A stretch of DNA of 64,000 nucleotides from Gammaproteobacteria bacterium (GCA_030147635.1 JASBUZ010000029.1:37985-101984), one strand, 5' to 3'; positions 1 through 8,792 are shown, counted from the stretch's first letter. Notes: generated by a model not told the origin, from the sequence alone. Numbers and translations are program-made.

Positions 1-288
1 CAAAAAATAGATTTGCTTCACTTACAGAACTTAAAACTTCAGCAGTATTATCGTGTTACTTTTTTGGTGGAGAATCCAAGTACTAAGGTACTTCCTCTGC
101 ATTTAACCAATCAAGGGCGAGGACTTGTGCTACCTTCTTATGCCAAGCTTGTAACGATAAAACCTGGCTTATCAAAGTATACCGTTTATTTAAAAGCAAG
201 TAGTAAGCAAGGGACTTTATCGTTATATACAACGCCCGGTGTGAAGTATGGTTTGAACCTATATGGTATTCAGGTTGAAGCTGTTTGA
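1..288 (+). CDS. C-terminal end of an unknown protein (5' end outside window)
   Basis: The reading frame is open from base 1 (Gln-Lys-Ile-Asp precede the first possible TTG start), so this is the last ~95 residues of a gene that begins upstream. It is rich in beta-prone residues (Val, Tyr, Thr, Leu) with no Cys, no charged helices and no recognisable motif. That suggests a beta-sandwich domain at the end of a larger, possibly exported protein. I do not recognise the family. It converges on the PAS kinase gene, with about 23 bases between the two stop codons. Confidence 0.55.
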   Translation, partial: QKIDLLHLQNLKLQQYYRVTFLVENPSTKVLPLHLTNQGRGLVLPSYAKLVTIKPGLSKYTVYLKASSKQGTLSLYTTPGVKYGLNLYGIQVEAV

Positions 289-311
289 TTGGACAAATTT
301 TATGACTTCTT

Positions 312-1355
312 TCATTCAAAAGGTACTGTAAAGTAGACTGTCACACCTTCCTCTATTTTTCCTTCGATCCATATTCGACCGCCATGTTTTTCTATTATCT
401 TTTTAACATTCACTAGTCCAATACCGGTACCACTAAAATCTGAGTTGCTATGTAATCTTTGAAAGACTTTAAATAGTTTATCAGAATACCTTGGGTCAAA
501 GCCTACCCCATTATCTTGAATGGAAAACTGATACTCTGACTCAAGCTTTGTGCTGTTGATTTTTATCATTGTCTTTTTTTTATTTTTTGTAAACTTCAAG
601 GCATTAGAGATTAAATTTTCCCAGACCATAAAGAACATTTTTTTGTCGCAATAGACTTCTGGTAACGATGCAATTTGCCAGTCAATGGCTCTACCTTTTG
701 TTTCAGGCTGGGCGCGGGCTATAACCTCGTTAATCAAGTCATTAAAGACAAGTTTTGACTTTTTTAAGGATGCGCGGCCTAGGCGAGAAAAACTAAGTAA
801 TGACTGAATTAACCCTTCCATCCGAAAAGCTTCGTCAGTAATAATTTTCATATATTTTTTAACTTGTTTATCCTCGGAGTTTTCTACATGTTTGTTGAGT
901 AATTCAATATATCCAATAATATGCCGGAGTGGTGCATTCAAATCGTGAGAAACGGAATAACTAAAACTTTCTAACTCATCATTTAATTGTTTAAGCTTAT
1001 TATGTTGCTCAGCTAAAAAAGCTTCAGTCTTCTTTTGTTTACTGATCTCTCTGATAATTCCTGCAAAAAAGGTTTCATTTTCAACAGTGAATTCACTCAC
1101 TGAAAGAAAGATAGGAAAAATGGCGCCATCCTTACGCTTTGCTTTTACTGTACGTCCAGAGTCATGTTCCTTAGCATAAGGCTCAGGCATTAAGGCCGCT
1201 ACATTTAATCCTATGAGTTCCTTTGGGGTATAACCAAATAATTTAACAGCGGCAGGATTAAAGGCTTGTACGACGCCTTCTTTATCAATCGTAATAATAG
1301 CATCCAGTGCTGTTTCGAAAATCCCTTTGAAAATTGCATCATTGTAATTATCCAT
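312..1355 (-). CDS. PAS-domain sensor histidine kinase (soluble)
   Basis: A 347-residue kinase with no membrane segment. An N-terminal PAS domain (about residues 8-115, with GVVQAFNPAA and GYTPKELIG) is followed by a short coiled linker, a HisKA domain with the phospho-acceptor His in SVSHDLNAPLRH (about 137), and a HATPase domain with N-box ENLISNALKFT, G1 DNGVGF and G2 GTGIGLVNVKKI. All catalytic boxes look intact. The DHp region resembles that of the membrane kinase at 3540-5687 (both have a FSYxxxHxLxAPLRHI pattern), so the two are probably paralogues. It is divergent from the phosphodiesterase operon across 97 bases. The likely partner is the Rcp1-like regulator at 5702-6145, by inference from neighbourhood and domain type. 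Confidence 0.92.
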   Translation of the reverse strand: MDNYNDAIFKGIFETALDAIITIDKEGVVQAFNPAAVKLFGYTPKELIGLNVAALMPEPYAKEHDSGRTVKAKRKDGAIFPIFLSVSEFTVENETFFAGIIREISKQKKTEAFLAEQHNKLKQLNDELESFSYSVSHDLNAPLRHIIGYIELLNKHVENSEDKQVKKYMKIITDEAFRMEGLIQSLLSFSRLGRASLKKSKLVFNDLINEVIARAQPETKGRAIDWQIASLPEVYCDKKMFFMVWENLISNALKFTKNKKKTMIKINSTKLESEYQFSIQDNGVGFDPRYSDKLFKVFQRLHSNSDFSGTGIGLVNVKKIIEKHGGRIWIEGKIEEGVTVYFTVPFE

Positions 1356-1452
1356 GAGCCTGCTTTTAAGAATGAGAAAATATCGAAGTCAACTCGTACT
1401 ATAATCATAGTATTATGTCAAAGTAGGTTGCAACAAGGGAATCTGATAAGTC
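1356..1452. promoter_or_regulatory. Divergent control region between two signalling genes
   Basis: This is the only space available for promoters of the PAS kinase (minus) and the REC-GGDEF-EAL operon (plus). A perfect TATAAT hexamer reads on the plus strand at 1400-1405, and a perfect TTGACA reads on the minus strand at 1416-1421, but neither has a convincing partner hexamer at 16-18 bases. The two promoters probably overlap. No experimental start site can be inferred. Confidence 0.3.
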
Positions 1453-3543
1453 ATGAAAAAAAGTATCAAAATTCTTTATTTGGAAGATGACCTAATAGAT
1501 TTTGACTTGATCAAGACTAAGCTTGAGAGTTCGTATGAATATCCTATCGAAATACAGCATGCTCCAAACCAAGAAGTATATGAAGAGCTGCTCCATAAAG
1601 AGACATTTGACGTTATTCTTTCTGACTATAATTTACAGAGTTATACAGGCCTACAGGCCTTAAAGTATTTAAATAAGAAACGATGTCATTCCCCATTTAT
1701 TTTATTATCCGGAGCGATTGGGGATGAGTTAGCCGTTGAAGTCATGAAGGCAGGCGCTGTTGATTATGTACTAAAAGATCATTTAGAAAAACTACCTATG
1801 GTGATTGAAAGAGCCATTGATGCAGTTACTCAAAAGCAAGAAAGGTTACGCTGGGAGTCCATGTTCCATACGATTGAGCAGGCCGCTTTAGCAGGCTTTT
1901 TTAGACTCAATCTTCATGGAAACCTAACTTACTCAAATCGCTATCTCTTAGAGATGCTATCGTGCACTCATGAACAATTGCTCAATAAGCAGTGGTATTC
2001 TATTTTCATTGACGAAGTGCACGCAGACATAGAAGCATCTTGGAAAGAGTCAATAGAAGCAAATGGGAGCTATAAACTTCTACAGGAATATACTAGTTCG
2101 GATAGTGTGCGGAAGTGGATCAACCTGACGATTCTACCCGAAATGCAAGGTGAAAAACTGGTCGGCTACATTGGGGTCGCCTTTGATGTGACGGGCATTA
2201 AAGAAACGGAGCAAAAGCTTGAGGTTGCCAAAAAATATGATCCAGTCACGTTATTACTCAATAAGAAAGCGTTCGAGAGACTACTTAAAAAACACCTTAA
2301 GAATCATCAGGGCACAGACTATTGCTCTATGCTACTGTTCTCGAGTATAGATAATTTCCAACATTTCAATGATTCTCTAGGGTATAAGGGCGGTGATACT
2401 ATACTCAAGGCGGTAGCCTCTATATTATCGGAGTACTACGGAGAAGAAACTATCATTGCTAGGTTTGACAATGATGCCTTTGCCATACTACTTGATGGTG
2501 TGGAATGGGCAAGTAAAACAACTAGGAGTATTGAGCAATTAAGCAAAAAACTATCAAACCATGCTATTCCTGTACAAGGTGGGAGCGTTTATGTAAGCCT
2601 AAAGACTGGTATTGCTAAAATTCCTGATGCGGGAACCACAGCACAAGAAGTATTACAGCATGCAGCTCAAGCATTGCAGCAAGCAAAACTCAGAGCCAAA
2701 AATAACTACTGCTTTTACTCGGATGATATTTCCCAAGCAGTGTCAAGAACAGCAGATATAGAGCATGCACTACAATATGGCTTGTCTCACAATGAGCTTT
2801 ATTTAGTTTACCAGCCACAAATAGATATTCGTACAAATCAAGTGACTGGCCTTGAGGCGCTTTGCCGCTGGGATAGTAAGACTCTAGGAGTGATTTCCCC
2901 AGTTGAGTTGATACCTCTGGCAGAAGAAATGGGTCATATCCTTCCAATCACAAAATATTTAAGTGAACTGTTTTTTTATGATCTCGACGGGTGGGCGCTG
3001 AAATATGCTGATTTATTCAAAAATATTAGGGTTTCTTTTAACTTGTCTGCAAAAGTTATCACTGACGATGATTATCTGAATTTTCTTATTGAACTGTCTA
3101 ATCGATATAATATTAGGCCAGACTCAGTGTGTTTCGAGGTGACTGAAACCGCTGTGATGGAAAATCAGATCAGTTCTAAATCCTTCCTGAGCACACTTTC
3201 AGATATCGGTTTTAACTTATCTATTGACGACTTTGGTACAGGTCACTCATCCTTAGCTTATATTAAATCACTGCCAGTTAAAGAGTTAAAAATTGATGGT
3301 AGTTTTATCAAAAATCTTGCTCACAATGAACGTGATCGTCAAATTGTGGAAACTATCATAAATCTTGCGCATACGCTTAAGTTGCATGTTATTGCTGAGT
3401 GTGTAGAGGATATAAAGCAAACGAATATATTGAGGGAGTTAAATTGTACGACTGTACAGGGCTATTATTATTCGAAGCCACTTAAGATTGAGGAGCTTAT
3501 TCCTTTTTTGCAGGGGTTTCCTGGCTCTGAGGAGCATACATGA
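1453..3543 (+). CDS. Response regulator with PAS, degenerate GGDEF and EAL domains (c-di-GMP phosphodiesterase)
   Basis: A 696-residue soluble protein. The receiver domain (1-120) has the acidic pair EDD and phospho-acceptor Asp near 57 in ILSDYN. A PAS domain follows (about 135-250), then a GGDEF fold whose signature reads DNDAF, so cyclase activity is unlikely. The EAL domain (about 440-690) keeps LEALCRW, NLSAK, EVTET, IDDFGTG, the Glu of AECVE and QGYYYSKP, so c-di-GMP hydrolysis is likely. The degenerate GGDEF may act as a GTP sensor, as known for other hybrid proteins. An AAGGGA lies 12 bases before the ATG. Its last codon overlaps the next gene as ATGA, indicating translational coupling with the membrane kinase. 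Confidence 0.92.
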   Translation: MKKSIKILYLEDDLIDFDLIKTKLESSYEYPIEIQHAPNQEVYEELLHKETFDVILSDYNLQSYTGLQALKYLNKKRCHSPFILLSGAIGDELAVEVMKAGAVDYVLKDHLEKLPMVIERAIDAVTQKQERLRWESMFHTIEQAALAGFFRLNLHGNLTYSNRYLLEMLSCTHEQLLNKQWYSIFIDEVHADIEASWKESIEANGSYKLLQEYTSSDSVRKWINLTILPEMQGEKLVGYIGVAFDVTGIKETEQKLEVAKKYDPVTLLLNKKAFERLLKKHLKNHQGTDYCSMLLFSSIDNFQHFNDSLGYKGGDTILKAVASILSEYYGEETIIARFDNDAFAILLDGVEWASKTTRSIEQLSKKLSNHAIPVQGGSVYVSLKTGIAKIPDAGTTAQEVLQHAAQALQQAKLRAKNNYCFYSDDISQAVSRTADIEHALQYGLSHNELYLVYQPQIDIRTNQVTGLEALCRWDSKTLGVISPVELIPLAEEMGHILPITKYLSELFFYDLDGWALKYADLFKNIRVSFNLSAKVITDDDYLNFLIELSNRYNIRPDSVCFEVTETAVMENQISSKSFLSTLSDIGFNLSIDDFGTGHSSLAYIKSLPVKELKIDGSFIKNLAHNERDRQIVETIINLAHTLKLHVIAECVEDIKQTNILRELNCTTVQGYYYSKPLKIEELIPFLQGFPGSEEHT

Positions 3544-5687
3544 GTGCTGAAAATAGCCTGTTTTCCCAAAGCTCACGTTTTTTATTATTAGCCCGCTACT
3601 TTGCTTATTTTCTATTAACTTGTCTTTTGGTGTTAGGAAGTACAGTGATTTGGGGATGGTATACGCATAATGCTCTCATCGTTCAAATTTCTCCCAATTA
3701 TGTGCCCATGCAATTTAATACGGCGCTCAGCTTCATTGTGATCGCATTGGGTTTATTTTGTATTGAACGTAACTACCAAAGGCTTGCCCAGATATTGGGT
3801 ATATTCGTTACTTTCATTGCAATGATGGTACTTTTAGAGTACGTATTCTCATTTGATACTGGGCTCGATCAACTCTTCATTCAGCATTATATTACGATTG
3901 CAAGCGCACGACCAGGCCAGATGGCACCGAATACCGCACTGGCCTTTATGATTGCTGGTATAAGTATGCTATTACTCTCGGTGGGAAAATATACAACAAA
4001 ACGCATTGTTTTAGTAATATTTTTAAGCTTTATTTTGTTTATACTCGGATACACTACGTTTGTTGGATACTACTTTGGCGCAAATACTTTATCCAGGTGG
4101 AGAAGTACAACAAGCATGGCTTGGCATACAGCCTGTGGCTTGATGCTTTGGGGAGCTGCTTCTATCATCCTTGGCTTGGTGGAAGCAAAAGAGAGAGGAT
4201 ATAAACCAAAGGTATACCTTACAACGATTTTATTTTTAACGAATGCCCTAATTTTTACTTTTTTATGGCAAGTCTCTATCTTTCATGAGTCAAGATTTTT
4301 TAGTAAAACCGTCTCTAATGTTGCAAGTGAAATTAATAAAGGGCTTAGTAATAAATTGACCATTGAGTTCTTCTCTTTAAACCGACTTGCTAGTCGACAT
4401 AGCTTAAAAGGCGAGGATAGCTATTGGGAAAAAGATGTAAAGCTGTATTTGGAACACCATGATAGCATTTATTTAATTGGAAAAATCAATCAAACTAAGA
4501 CGATATTACAGCCTTATGTAAAGAGTGATATTTCTATTAATTTGCCTACCTTACAACAGTCCATGCATAGTATTTCCCTCAATGAGAACGCGATATCATT
4601 GGCTCCTGTAGAACTAGATAATCACCAATACTTTGTTGCTTTTTTCCCACTAGCAGGGGGGGGCGCGGTCGTTGTGTTATACAGGGCAGATACGCTTATT
4701 CGCTCGGTATTATCTGTAGCTGAAAAACGCTATAACCTAGCGCTTCGATTAAACCACCACTTATTGGCTTCAGTAGAGGGTAAAAATTCACCATCTTTGA
4801 AAAAACGATGGGGTAATACAACAAGTTTTACGTTGTATAAAGGCTACTTTCAGCTTACAGTATGGCCTTCATGGCAGGTTTTGAGAGAATATAAATCTCA
4901 AACGCCTAACCTTATTATTATCTCAGGCATCATTTTATCGTTTTGCATTGCGCTTTTGTTTTTCCAAAAGCAGTCTTTTTATCAGAAAGCCTTAGCTCTA
5001 GAAAAATTTAACGATGAGTTAGAAAATTTTAGCTATACGATTGCACACAACTTGAAAGCACCGTTAAGGCATATTACAGGCTATATCCACCTATTTTTTC
5101 GTTACCAAAACGAAAACAATGAAGCGGGGAAAAAGAAATGTTTATCGGCCATCACGGAAGCAGCAGGTAAGATGGATAAGCTCATAGACTCTTTGTTACT
5201 TTATGCTTCTTTTAGCCGAATTAAAGAGCTTAAAAAGTGCTCGTTTTCACTCAATAAAGCCATCGATGAAGCGATTTCAAAGTTGCCACACGAGCAAACG
5301 AGTATGGTGCAGTGGAATATTGGTGGTCATTTACCAATGGTTTTTGCTGATTATGCAATGCTCACTACACTGTTTAAAGAAGTATTTGAGAATGCAATTA
5401 AGTTTACGAAGTCTAGCCAAAAAATTGAAATTAGTGTGGATGCGGTTGAAAATAAACGCGGGGTCTTAATTATTATCAAAGACAGCGGCATTGGCTTAAA
5501 TCCACAATATCAGGAAAAAGCCTTTTTACTGTTTCACCAACTCGATAAAGAAGATTTTAAAAAGGGAATAGGGGCAGGGCTTGCTTACATTAAGAAGATT
5601 GTTGAGCGTCATGAAGGCGCAATTTCCATTGAGTCTCATGTGCCTCAAGGTACCAGTATTCAGATATTTTTACCGGCACTCAGTTGA
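3540..5687 (+). CDS. Multi-pass membrane sensor histidine kinase with Asn after the phospho-His
   Basis: A 715-residue protein. Seven hydrophobic segments lie in the first ~240 residues, including repeated N-T-A-L/C-x-F-like stretches (FNTALSF, PNTALAF, HTACGL). An extracytoplasmic domain (about 250-455) and an eighth segment (about 458-478) follow. The HisKA motif is TIAHNLKAPLRHI with His near 503, and the HATPase has FENAIKFT, DSGIGL and GIGAGLAY. The residue after the His is Asn rather than the usual Asp/Glu, which may weaken autophosphorylation (inference). The ATGA overlap with the upstream phosphodiesterase and the 14-base gap to the Rcp1-like regulator make one operon. Confidence 0.9.
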   Translation: MSAENSLFSQSSRFLLLARYFAYFLLTCLLVLGSTVIWGWYTHNALIVQISPNYVPMQFNTALSFIVIALGLFCIERNYQRLAQILGIFVTFIAMMVLLEYVFSFDTGLDQLFIQHYITIASARPGQMAPNTALAFMIAGISMLLLSVGKYTTKRIVLVIFLSFILFILGYTTFVGYYFGANTLSRWRSTTSMAWHTACGLMLWGAASIILGLVEAKERGYKPKVYLTTILFLTNALIFTFLWQVSIFHESRFFSKTVSNVASEINKGLSNKLTIEFFSLNRLASRHSLKGEDSYWEKDVKLYLEHHDSIYLIGKINQTKTILQPYVKSDISINLPTLQQSMHSISLNENAISLAPVELDNHQYFVAFFPLAGGGAVVVLYRADTLIRSVLSVAEKRYNLALRLNHHLLASVEGKNSPSLKKRWGNTTSFTLYKGYFQLTVWPSWQVLREYKSQTPNLIIISGIILSFCIALLFFQKQSFYQKALALEKFNDELENFSYTIAHNLKAPLRHITGYIHLFFRYQNENNEAGKKKCLSAITEAAGKMDKLIDSLLLYASFSRIKELKKCSFSLNKAIDEAISKLPHEQTSMVQWNIGGHLPMVFADYAMLTTLFKEVFENAIKFTKSSQKIEISVDAVENKRGVLIIIKDSGIGLNPQYQEKAFLLFHQLDKEDFKKGIGAGLAYIKKIVERHEGAISIESHVPQGTSIQIFLPALS

Positions 5688-5701
5688 TAGGAGAATATAG
5701 C

Positions 5702-6145
5702 ATGAATGAAAACAACATGATATTACTTGCTGAAGATGACGACTTTGATAGTGAACTAACAATAGAAGCTCTAAAAGAATATAGTTTAGAAAATAAAATA
5801 ATAAGAGTTTGTGATGGAGAAGAGCTTCTTGATTTCTTAAGGTGTGAAGGACAATACTCAAAAAGAAAGAGCCAGTTACCTACACTTTTATTACTTGACT
5901 TAAAAATGCCAAAAATAGATGGTATAGAGGCATTGAAGTTAATTAAGTCTGACGAGCGGTTGAAACTGATGCCTGTGGTTATTTTGACTTCCTCACATGA
6001 AGATAAAGATTTACAAGCATGCTACGAGTTAAATGTGAATGCGTATGTTGTGAAGCCGGTTGACTTTCATCAACTCGTTGATGCGGTAAAAGAAATCGGT
6101 TGCTTTTGGTCGATGTATAACAAAATACCTTATGCTGAAGATTGA
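5702..6145 (+). CDS. Rcp1-type single-domain response regulator
   Basis: A 147-residue stand-alone receiver domain with no output domain. It shows the acidic cluster AEDDDFD, the phospho-acceptor Asp in LLLLDLKMPKIDG, the Thr/Ser switch in VILTSS and the Lys of VVKPVD. The spacing and the extended loop resemble regulators that pair with phytochrome-like kinases (Rcp1 family). The start is taken at the ATG at 5702, preceded by TAGGAG, rather than the TTG at 5684. It probably accepts phosphate from the adjacent kinases and passes it to, or drains it from, the other proteins of the cluster. Confidence 0.92.
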   Translation: MNENNMILLAEDDDFDSELTIEALKEYSLENKIIRVCDGEELLDFLRCEGQYSKRKSQLPTLLLLDLKMPKIDGIEALKLIKSDERLKLMPVVILTSSHEDKDLQACYELNVNAYVVKPVDFHQLVDAVKEIGCFWSMYNKIPYAED

Positions 6146-6169
6146 ATCTCTAAAGTAGGAGAGAACTAG

Positions 6170-6577
6170 ATGAGTTCTGTGCATTTTTATCAGGAAGTCA
6201 GGGAGTCTTGCCATACACTTAACAATAAACTTATCGCTATTCAAGGTTTTTGTGAATTGATGGTGCGAGGGGAAATTGATGATACGATAGAGGCAAATTT
6301 AAAGCACATTCGGGAGGTTGCGGTTGATATCTCACATATGACCCGAGCTATTTCTTTGTGCATTACATCTCAGTCTGATGAACAGACAGCTAATGCAACA
6401 ATTACCAACTCTGTGAGCAAGATAAATGACCTAATAGCTATCTTGCGAGCGGGTGTTGAACACCTACTGCAACAGGTGCACGAAGATAGTAGCAAGTCCA
6501 CATCCTATAAAGAAAAGGCTTTGATGGCTATGCAACAAGCAGAGGAAGTCGTCGCTCAGCTTAGCTCGCAGTGCTAA
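6170..6577 (+). CDS. Small orphan DHp-like (histidine phosphotransfer-like) protein
   Basis: 135 residues, predicted all-helical. The N-terminal part (about residues 5-70) reads like the dimerisation/phospho-acceptor helix pair of a HisKA kinase: CHTLNNKLIAIQGFCELM parallels the kinase H-box HDLNN-x-L-x-A-I-x-G-x-x-E-L. No ATP-binding domain follows; the rest is a helical tail. The His is kept but the next residue is Thr instead of Asp/Glu, so a phosphotransfer or docking role is more likely than kinase activity (inference). It is last gene of the operon, 24 bases after the Rcp1-like gene, with AGGAG eight bases before ATG. Its end overlaps the convergent hybrid kinase by 17 bases. Confidence 0.75.
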   Translation: MSSVHFYQEVRESCHTLNNKLIAIQGFCELMVRGEIDDTIEANLKHIREVAVDISHMTRAISLCITSQSDEQTANATITNSVSKINDLIAILRAGVEHLLQQVHEDSSKSTSYKEKALMAMQQAEEVVAQLSSQC

Positions 6578-8513
6578 TTAAGCGCTGTGAGGCATGTAAT
6601 AAGTCAGCTTTACTAAATGGCTTGGCGAGCCAAGCAGCGTTCTTGTCTGCTTTGATAACTTCAGGTAACTTGACGTCAGCATTATCCCCACTGATGAATA
6701 ATATCGGGAGTGAGCTCGGCACGGCTCTAATTTTTTTGTAAACAGCTGCGCCATCGAGTTTTGGCATAGTGGAGTCGAGCACAATAAGAGCCAACTCCTG
6801 AGCGTGCTTTTCAAACATCTCAAGCGCTTCAAGACCATCTTGAGCGAAAAGGACTTTTGCGCCACAAGATAGAAAATGCATGCCTATGATTTCTCGTAAA
6901 TCGTCTTCATCATCAACGATTAGTACGGACTGCTCTCTCAGTATATTAGCATCATCTTCAGTTAAGTTTGATGATGTATTTACGCGAGGCTCATGCGCAG
7001 TCTCTGATGCTTTAGGAAAGTAAAAGGTAAAAGTCGTACCTTGACCAACTTCAGAGTCAACAAATATTTCTCCATTGTTGTTGACTACAATACCATAGAC
7101 GACAGATAAGCCAAGTCCGGTGCCTTGTCCGACCGGCTTGGTAGAGAAAAAAGGAATAAAGAGGTTTTTAAGATTTTCTGGAGATATGCCACTCCCTGTA
7201 TCTGAGACAGTAAGCTTCACATACGAGCCAGGTTTTTGTACCTGATGCTTGTTTACACTGCTTGTGCCAATCACAACAGTATTTTCTGCAGTAATTGTAA
7301 TTTCCCCACCCTCCTCAGGCATGGCATCACGTGCATTGGTCATCAAGTTAGTAAATAGCTGTAGTAATTGATTTTCATTAGCATTGATTTTCCACAAGTC
7401 TTTCTCTTGTTTAATGGTGTGCTTGATGGGAGGCTTCAAAATCGTTTTATTGAATAAAGTGACTTTTTCTAGCAGGTGAGGGAGGCTTAATACTTCTTGG
7501 GGTTGTTGGCCTTTTTTATTTCTTGAAAATATGAGTAATTGCTTGATGAGTTCTGCCGAGCTTCTGGCTGCCTTCTCCGCAATCTCAAGTTGATGATGCA
7601 AGGCTTTATTCTCGACGCTGGCTAAGTCGTGAGAAATTTCTAATGCGCCTGATATGATGGCAAGCGCATTGTTGAAGTCGTGCGCGATGCCTCCAGAAAG
7701 CTGACCAAGAGATTCCAGTTTTTGTGATTCTAGTAGTCTGTTTTGCGTCAGTTTTGTATTTTCTAGGGTATCTATCTCGGTAGTCCAACTGCTAATATCT
7801 TTGAAAATGGTAATATCGCTAAAAGACAATAAAAACTGCTTGCCTTCTGCTGATTTTGAAAGTTGAGTGATGTGATAGTCCAGAACTTTTTGTTTTTTAG
7901 GGGTGTAAATAACACACTGGCAATGTGTTTTTTTCGCTTTTGAAGGGGCGTGAAAATCATCGATATTGAAAATTTTCCGAACGTCATAATCGAGGAGCTG
8001 TGCTTTAGACTGATCCAAAATATCAGCGCCTGTTTGATTGATAAAATTAAGTTTAAAATCATGACCAAAAGTACAGATACCATGATGCACAGACTCTACT
8101 AGCACTTTGTACTTTTCTTGGGAGAGTCTATAGGCCTCAGGGGTTGGGATGCTCAGTAACTCAGGCACAAGCTTCCATAATACTATTGCTGTTGCAAAAG
8201 ATACGACGCCAGTTAATGCATCAACAACGCCTTGTATACCGTAAATCGGTTTCCAATAAGTGACAATGTGTAGTGCATGGGTTGTGCCGCACAGTAAAAT
8301 AAAAGCAGCAAACAACAGAGATATCCAAGTATACTGAACGTCCTTCCGCTTTACGTATACTTTTAATAATATAATTGGTATTAGTAGGTAAGAAAGCGCA
8401 ATTAGGCCATTTGATAAGACCAATGTCCAAAGGACGCTTGGTTTCCAAAATAAACACATACCATGAGGCATAAATCCTTTTGTGCTAAAAAACCCCTTGA
8501 TAACTTCAAGCAT
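6561..8513 (-). CDS. Hybrid histidine kinase with ethylene-receptor-like membrane domain
   Basis: About 650 residues. The N-terminus has three to four hydrophobic helices matching the ethylene-binding domain of plant ETR1 with a constant offset of ten: Tyr42, Cys75 and His79 (in FILLCGTTH) correspond to ETR1 Tyr32, Cys65 and His69, the last two being copper ligands. The position of ETR1 Asp25 is Asn35 (LSNGLIALSY). Then come a PAS domain (about 135-230), HisKA with His near 279 (IAHDFNNALAI), HATPase (NLMTNARDAMPE, DTGSGI, GTGLGLSVV) and a C-terminal receiver with Asp near 579 (IVLDSTMP). The ATG at 8513 is preferred because GGAG lies just upstream; a TTG at 8531 is possible. Ethylene binding is not shown and the Asp-to-Asn change argues for caution. 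Confidence 0.9.
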   Translation of the reverse strand: MLEVIKGFFSTKGFMPHGMCLFWKPSVLWTLVLSNGLIALSYLLIPIILLKVYVKRKDVQYTWISLLFAAFILLCGTTHALHIVTYWKPIYGIQGVVDALTGVVSFATAIVLWKLVPELLSIPTPEAYRLSQEKYKVLVESVHHGICTFGHDFKLNFINQTGADILDQSKAQLLDYDVRKIFNIDDFHAPSKAKKTHCQCVIYTPKKQKVLDYHITQLSKSAEGKQFLLSFSDITIFKDISSWTTEIDTLENTKLTQNRLLESQKLESLGQLSGGIAHDFNNALAIISGALEISHDLASVENKALHHQLEIAEKAARSSAELIKQLLIFSRNKKGQQPQEVLSLPHLLEKVTLFNKTILKPPIKHTIKQEKDLWKINANENQLLQLFTNLMTNARDAMPEEGGEITITAENTVVIGTSSVNKHQVQKPGSYVKLTVSDTGSGISPENLKNLFIPFFSTKPVGQGTGLGLSVVYGIVVNNNGEIFVDSEVGQGTTFTFYFPKASETAHEPRVNTSSNLTEDDANILREQSVLIVDDEDDLREIIGMHFLSCGAKVLFAQDGLEALEMFEKHAQELALIVLDSTMPKLDGAAVYKKIRAVPSSLPILFISGDNADVKLPEVIKADKNAAWLAKPFSKADLLHASQRLISTAS

Positions 8514-8574
8514 AAGCACTCCATGTGACAAAAGTTGCGGCCCTGAAAGTTTGCGGAATAGACCTTTATGTGGT

Positions 8575-8651
8575 TGGCGTCCCAGAGAGGATTCGAACCT
8601 CTGACCTGCCCCTTAGGAGGGGGCCGCGCTATCCAGCTGTGCCACTGGGAC
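8575..8651 (-). tRNA. tRNA-Arg (anticodon CCT)
   Basis: A 77-nt cloverleaf with encoded CCA. The acceptor stem GTCCCAG pairs with CTGGGAC, the T-loop is GGTTCGAATCC, and the anticodon loop is CTCCTAA giving CCT, which reads AGG. It lies between the hybrid kinase gene and htpG. Confidence 0.96.
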
Positions 8652-8714
8652 GAAACAAAATTGAAAGAAAGTCTACTCTCATCTGATTTTAATCACAATA
8701 TTTTGTAAGTGCTC

Positions 8715-8745
8715 CCCCTTGAAATAATTAACTTCGTCCTCATAT
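8715..8745 (+). promoter_or_regulatory. Sigma-32-type heat-shock promoter for htpG
   Basis: CCCCTTGAAA at 8715-8724 contains the full CTTGAAA -35 element of RpoH promoters. After a 13-base spacer, CCTCATAT at 8738-8745 differs by one base from the CCCCATnT -10 element. A start site near 8752 would give a leader of about 40 bases to the htpG ATG at 8793. The neighbouring gene being a heat-shock chaperone supports the call. Confidence 0.8.
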
Positions 8746-8792
8746 CAAAAACTAGCTTTAGTTTAAATTTTTTGAAGTGAGGAGATAGCTCA

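Noticed and set aside
6561-8513. Calling the hybrid kinase an ethylene receptor
   Set aside because: The Asp25-equivalent is Asn; only similarity of the domain and copper ligands can be claimed.
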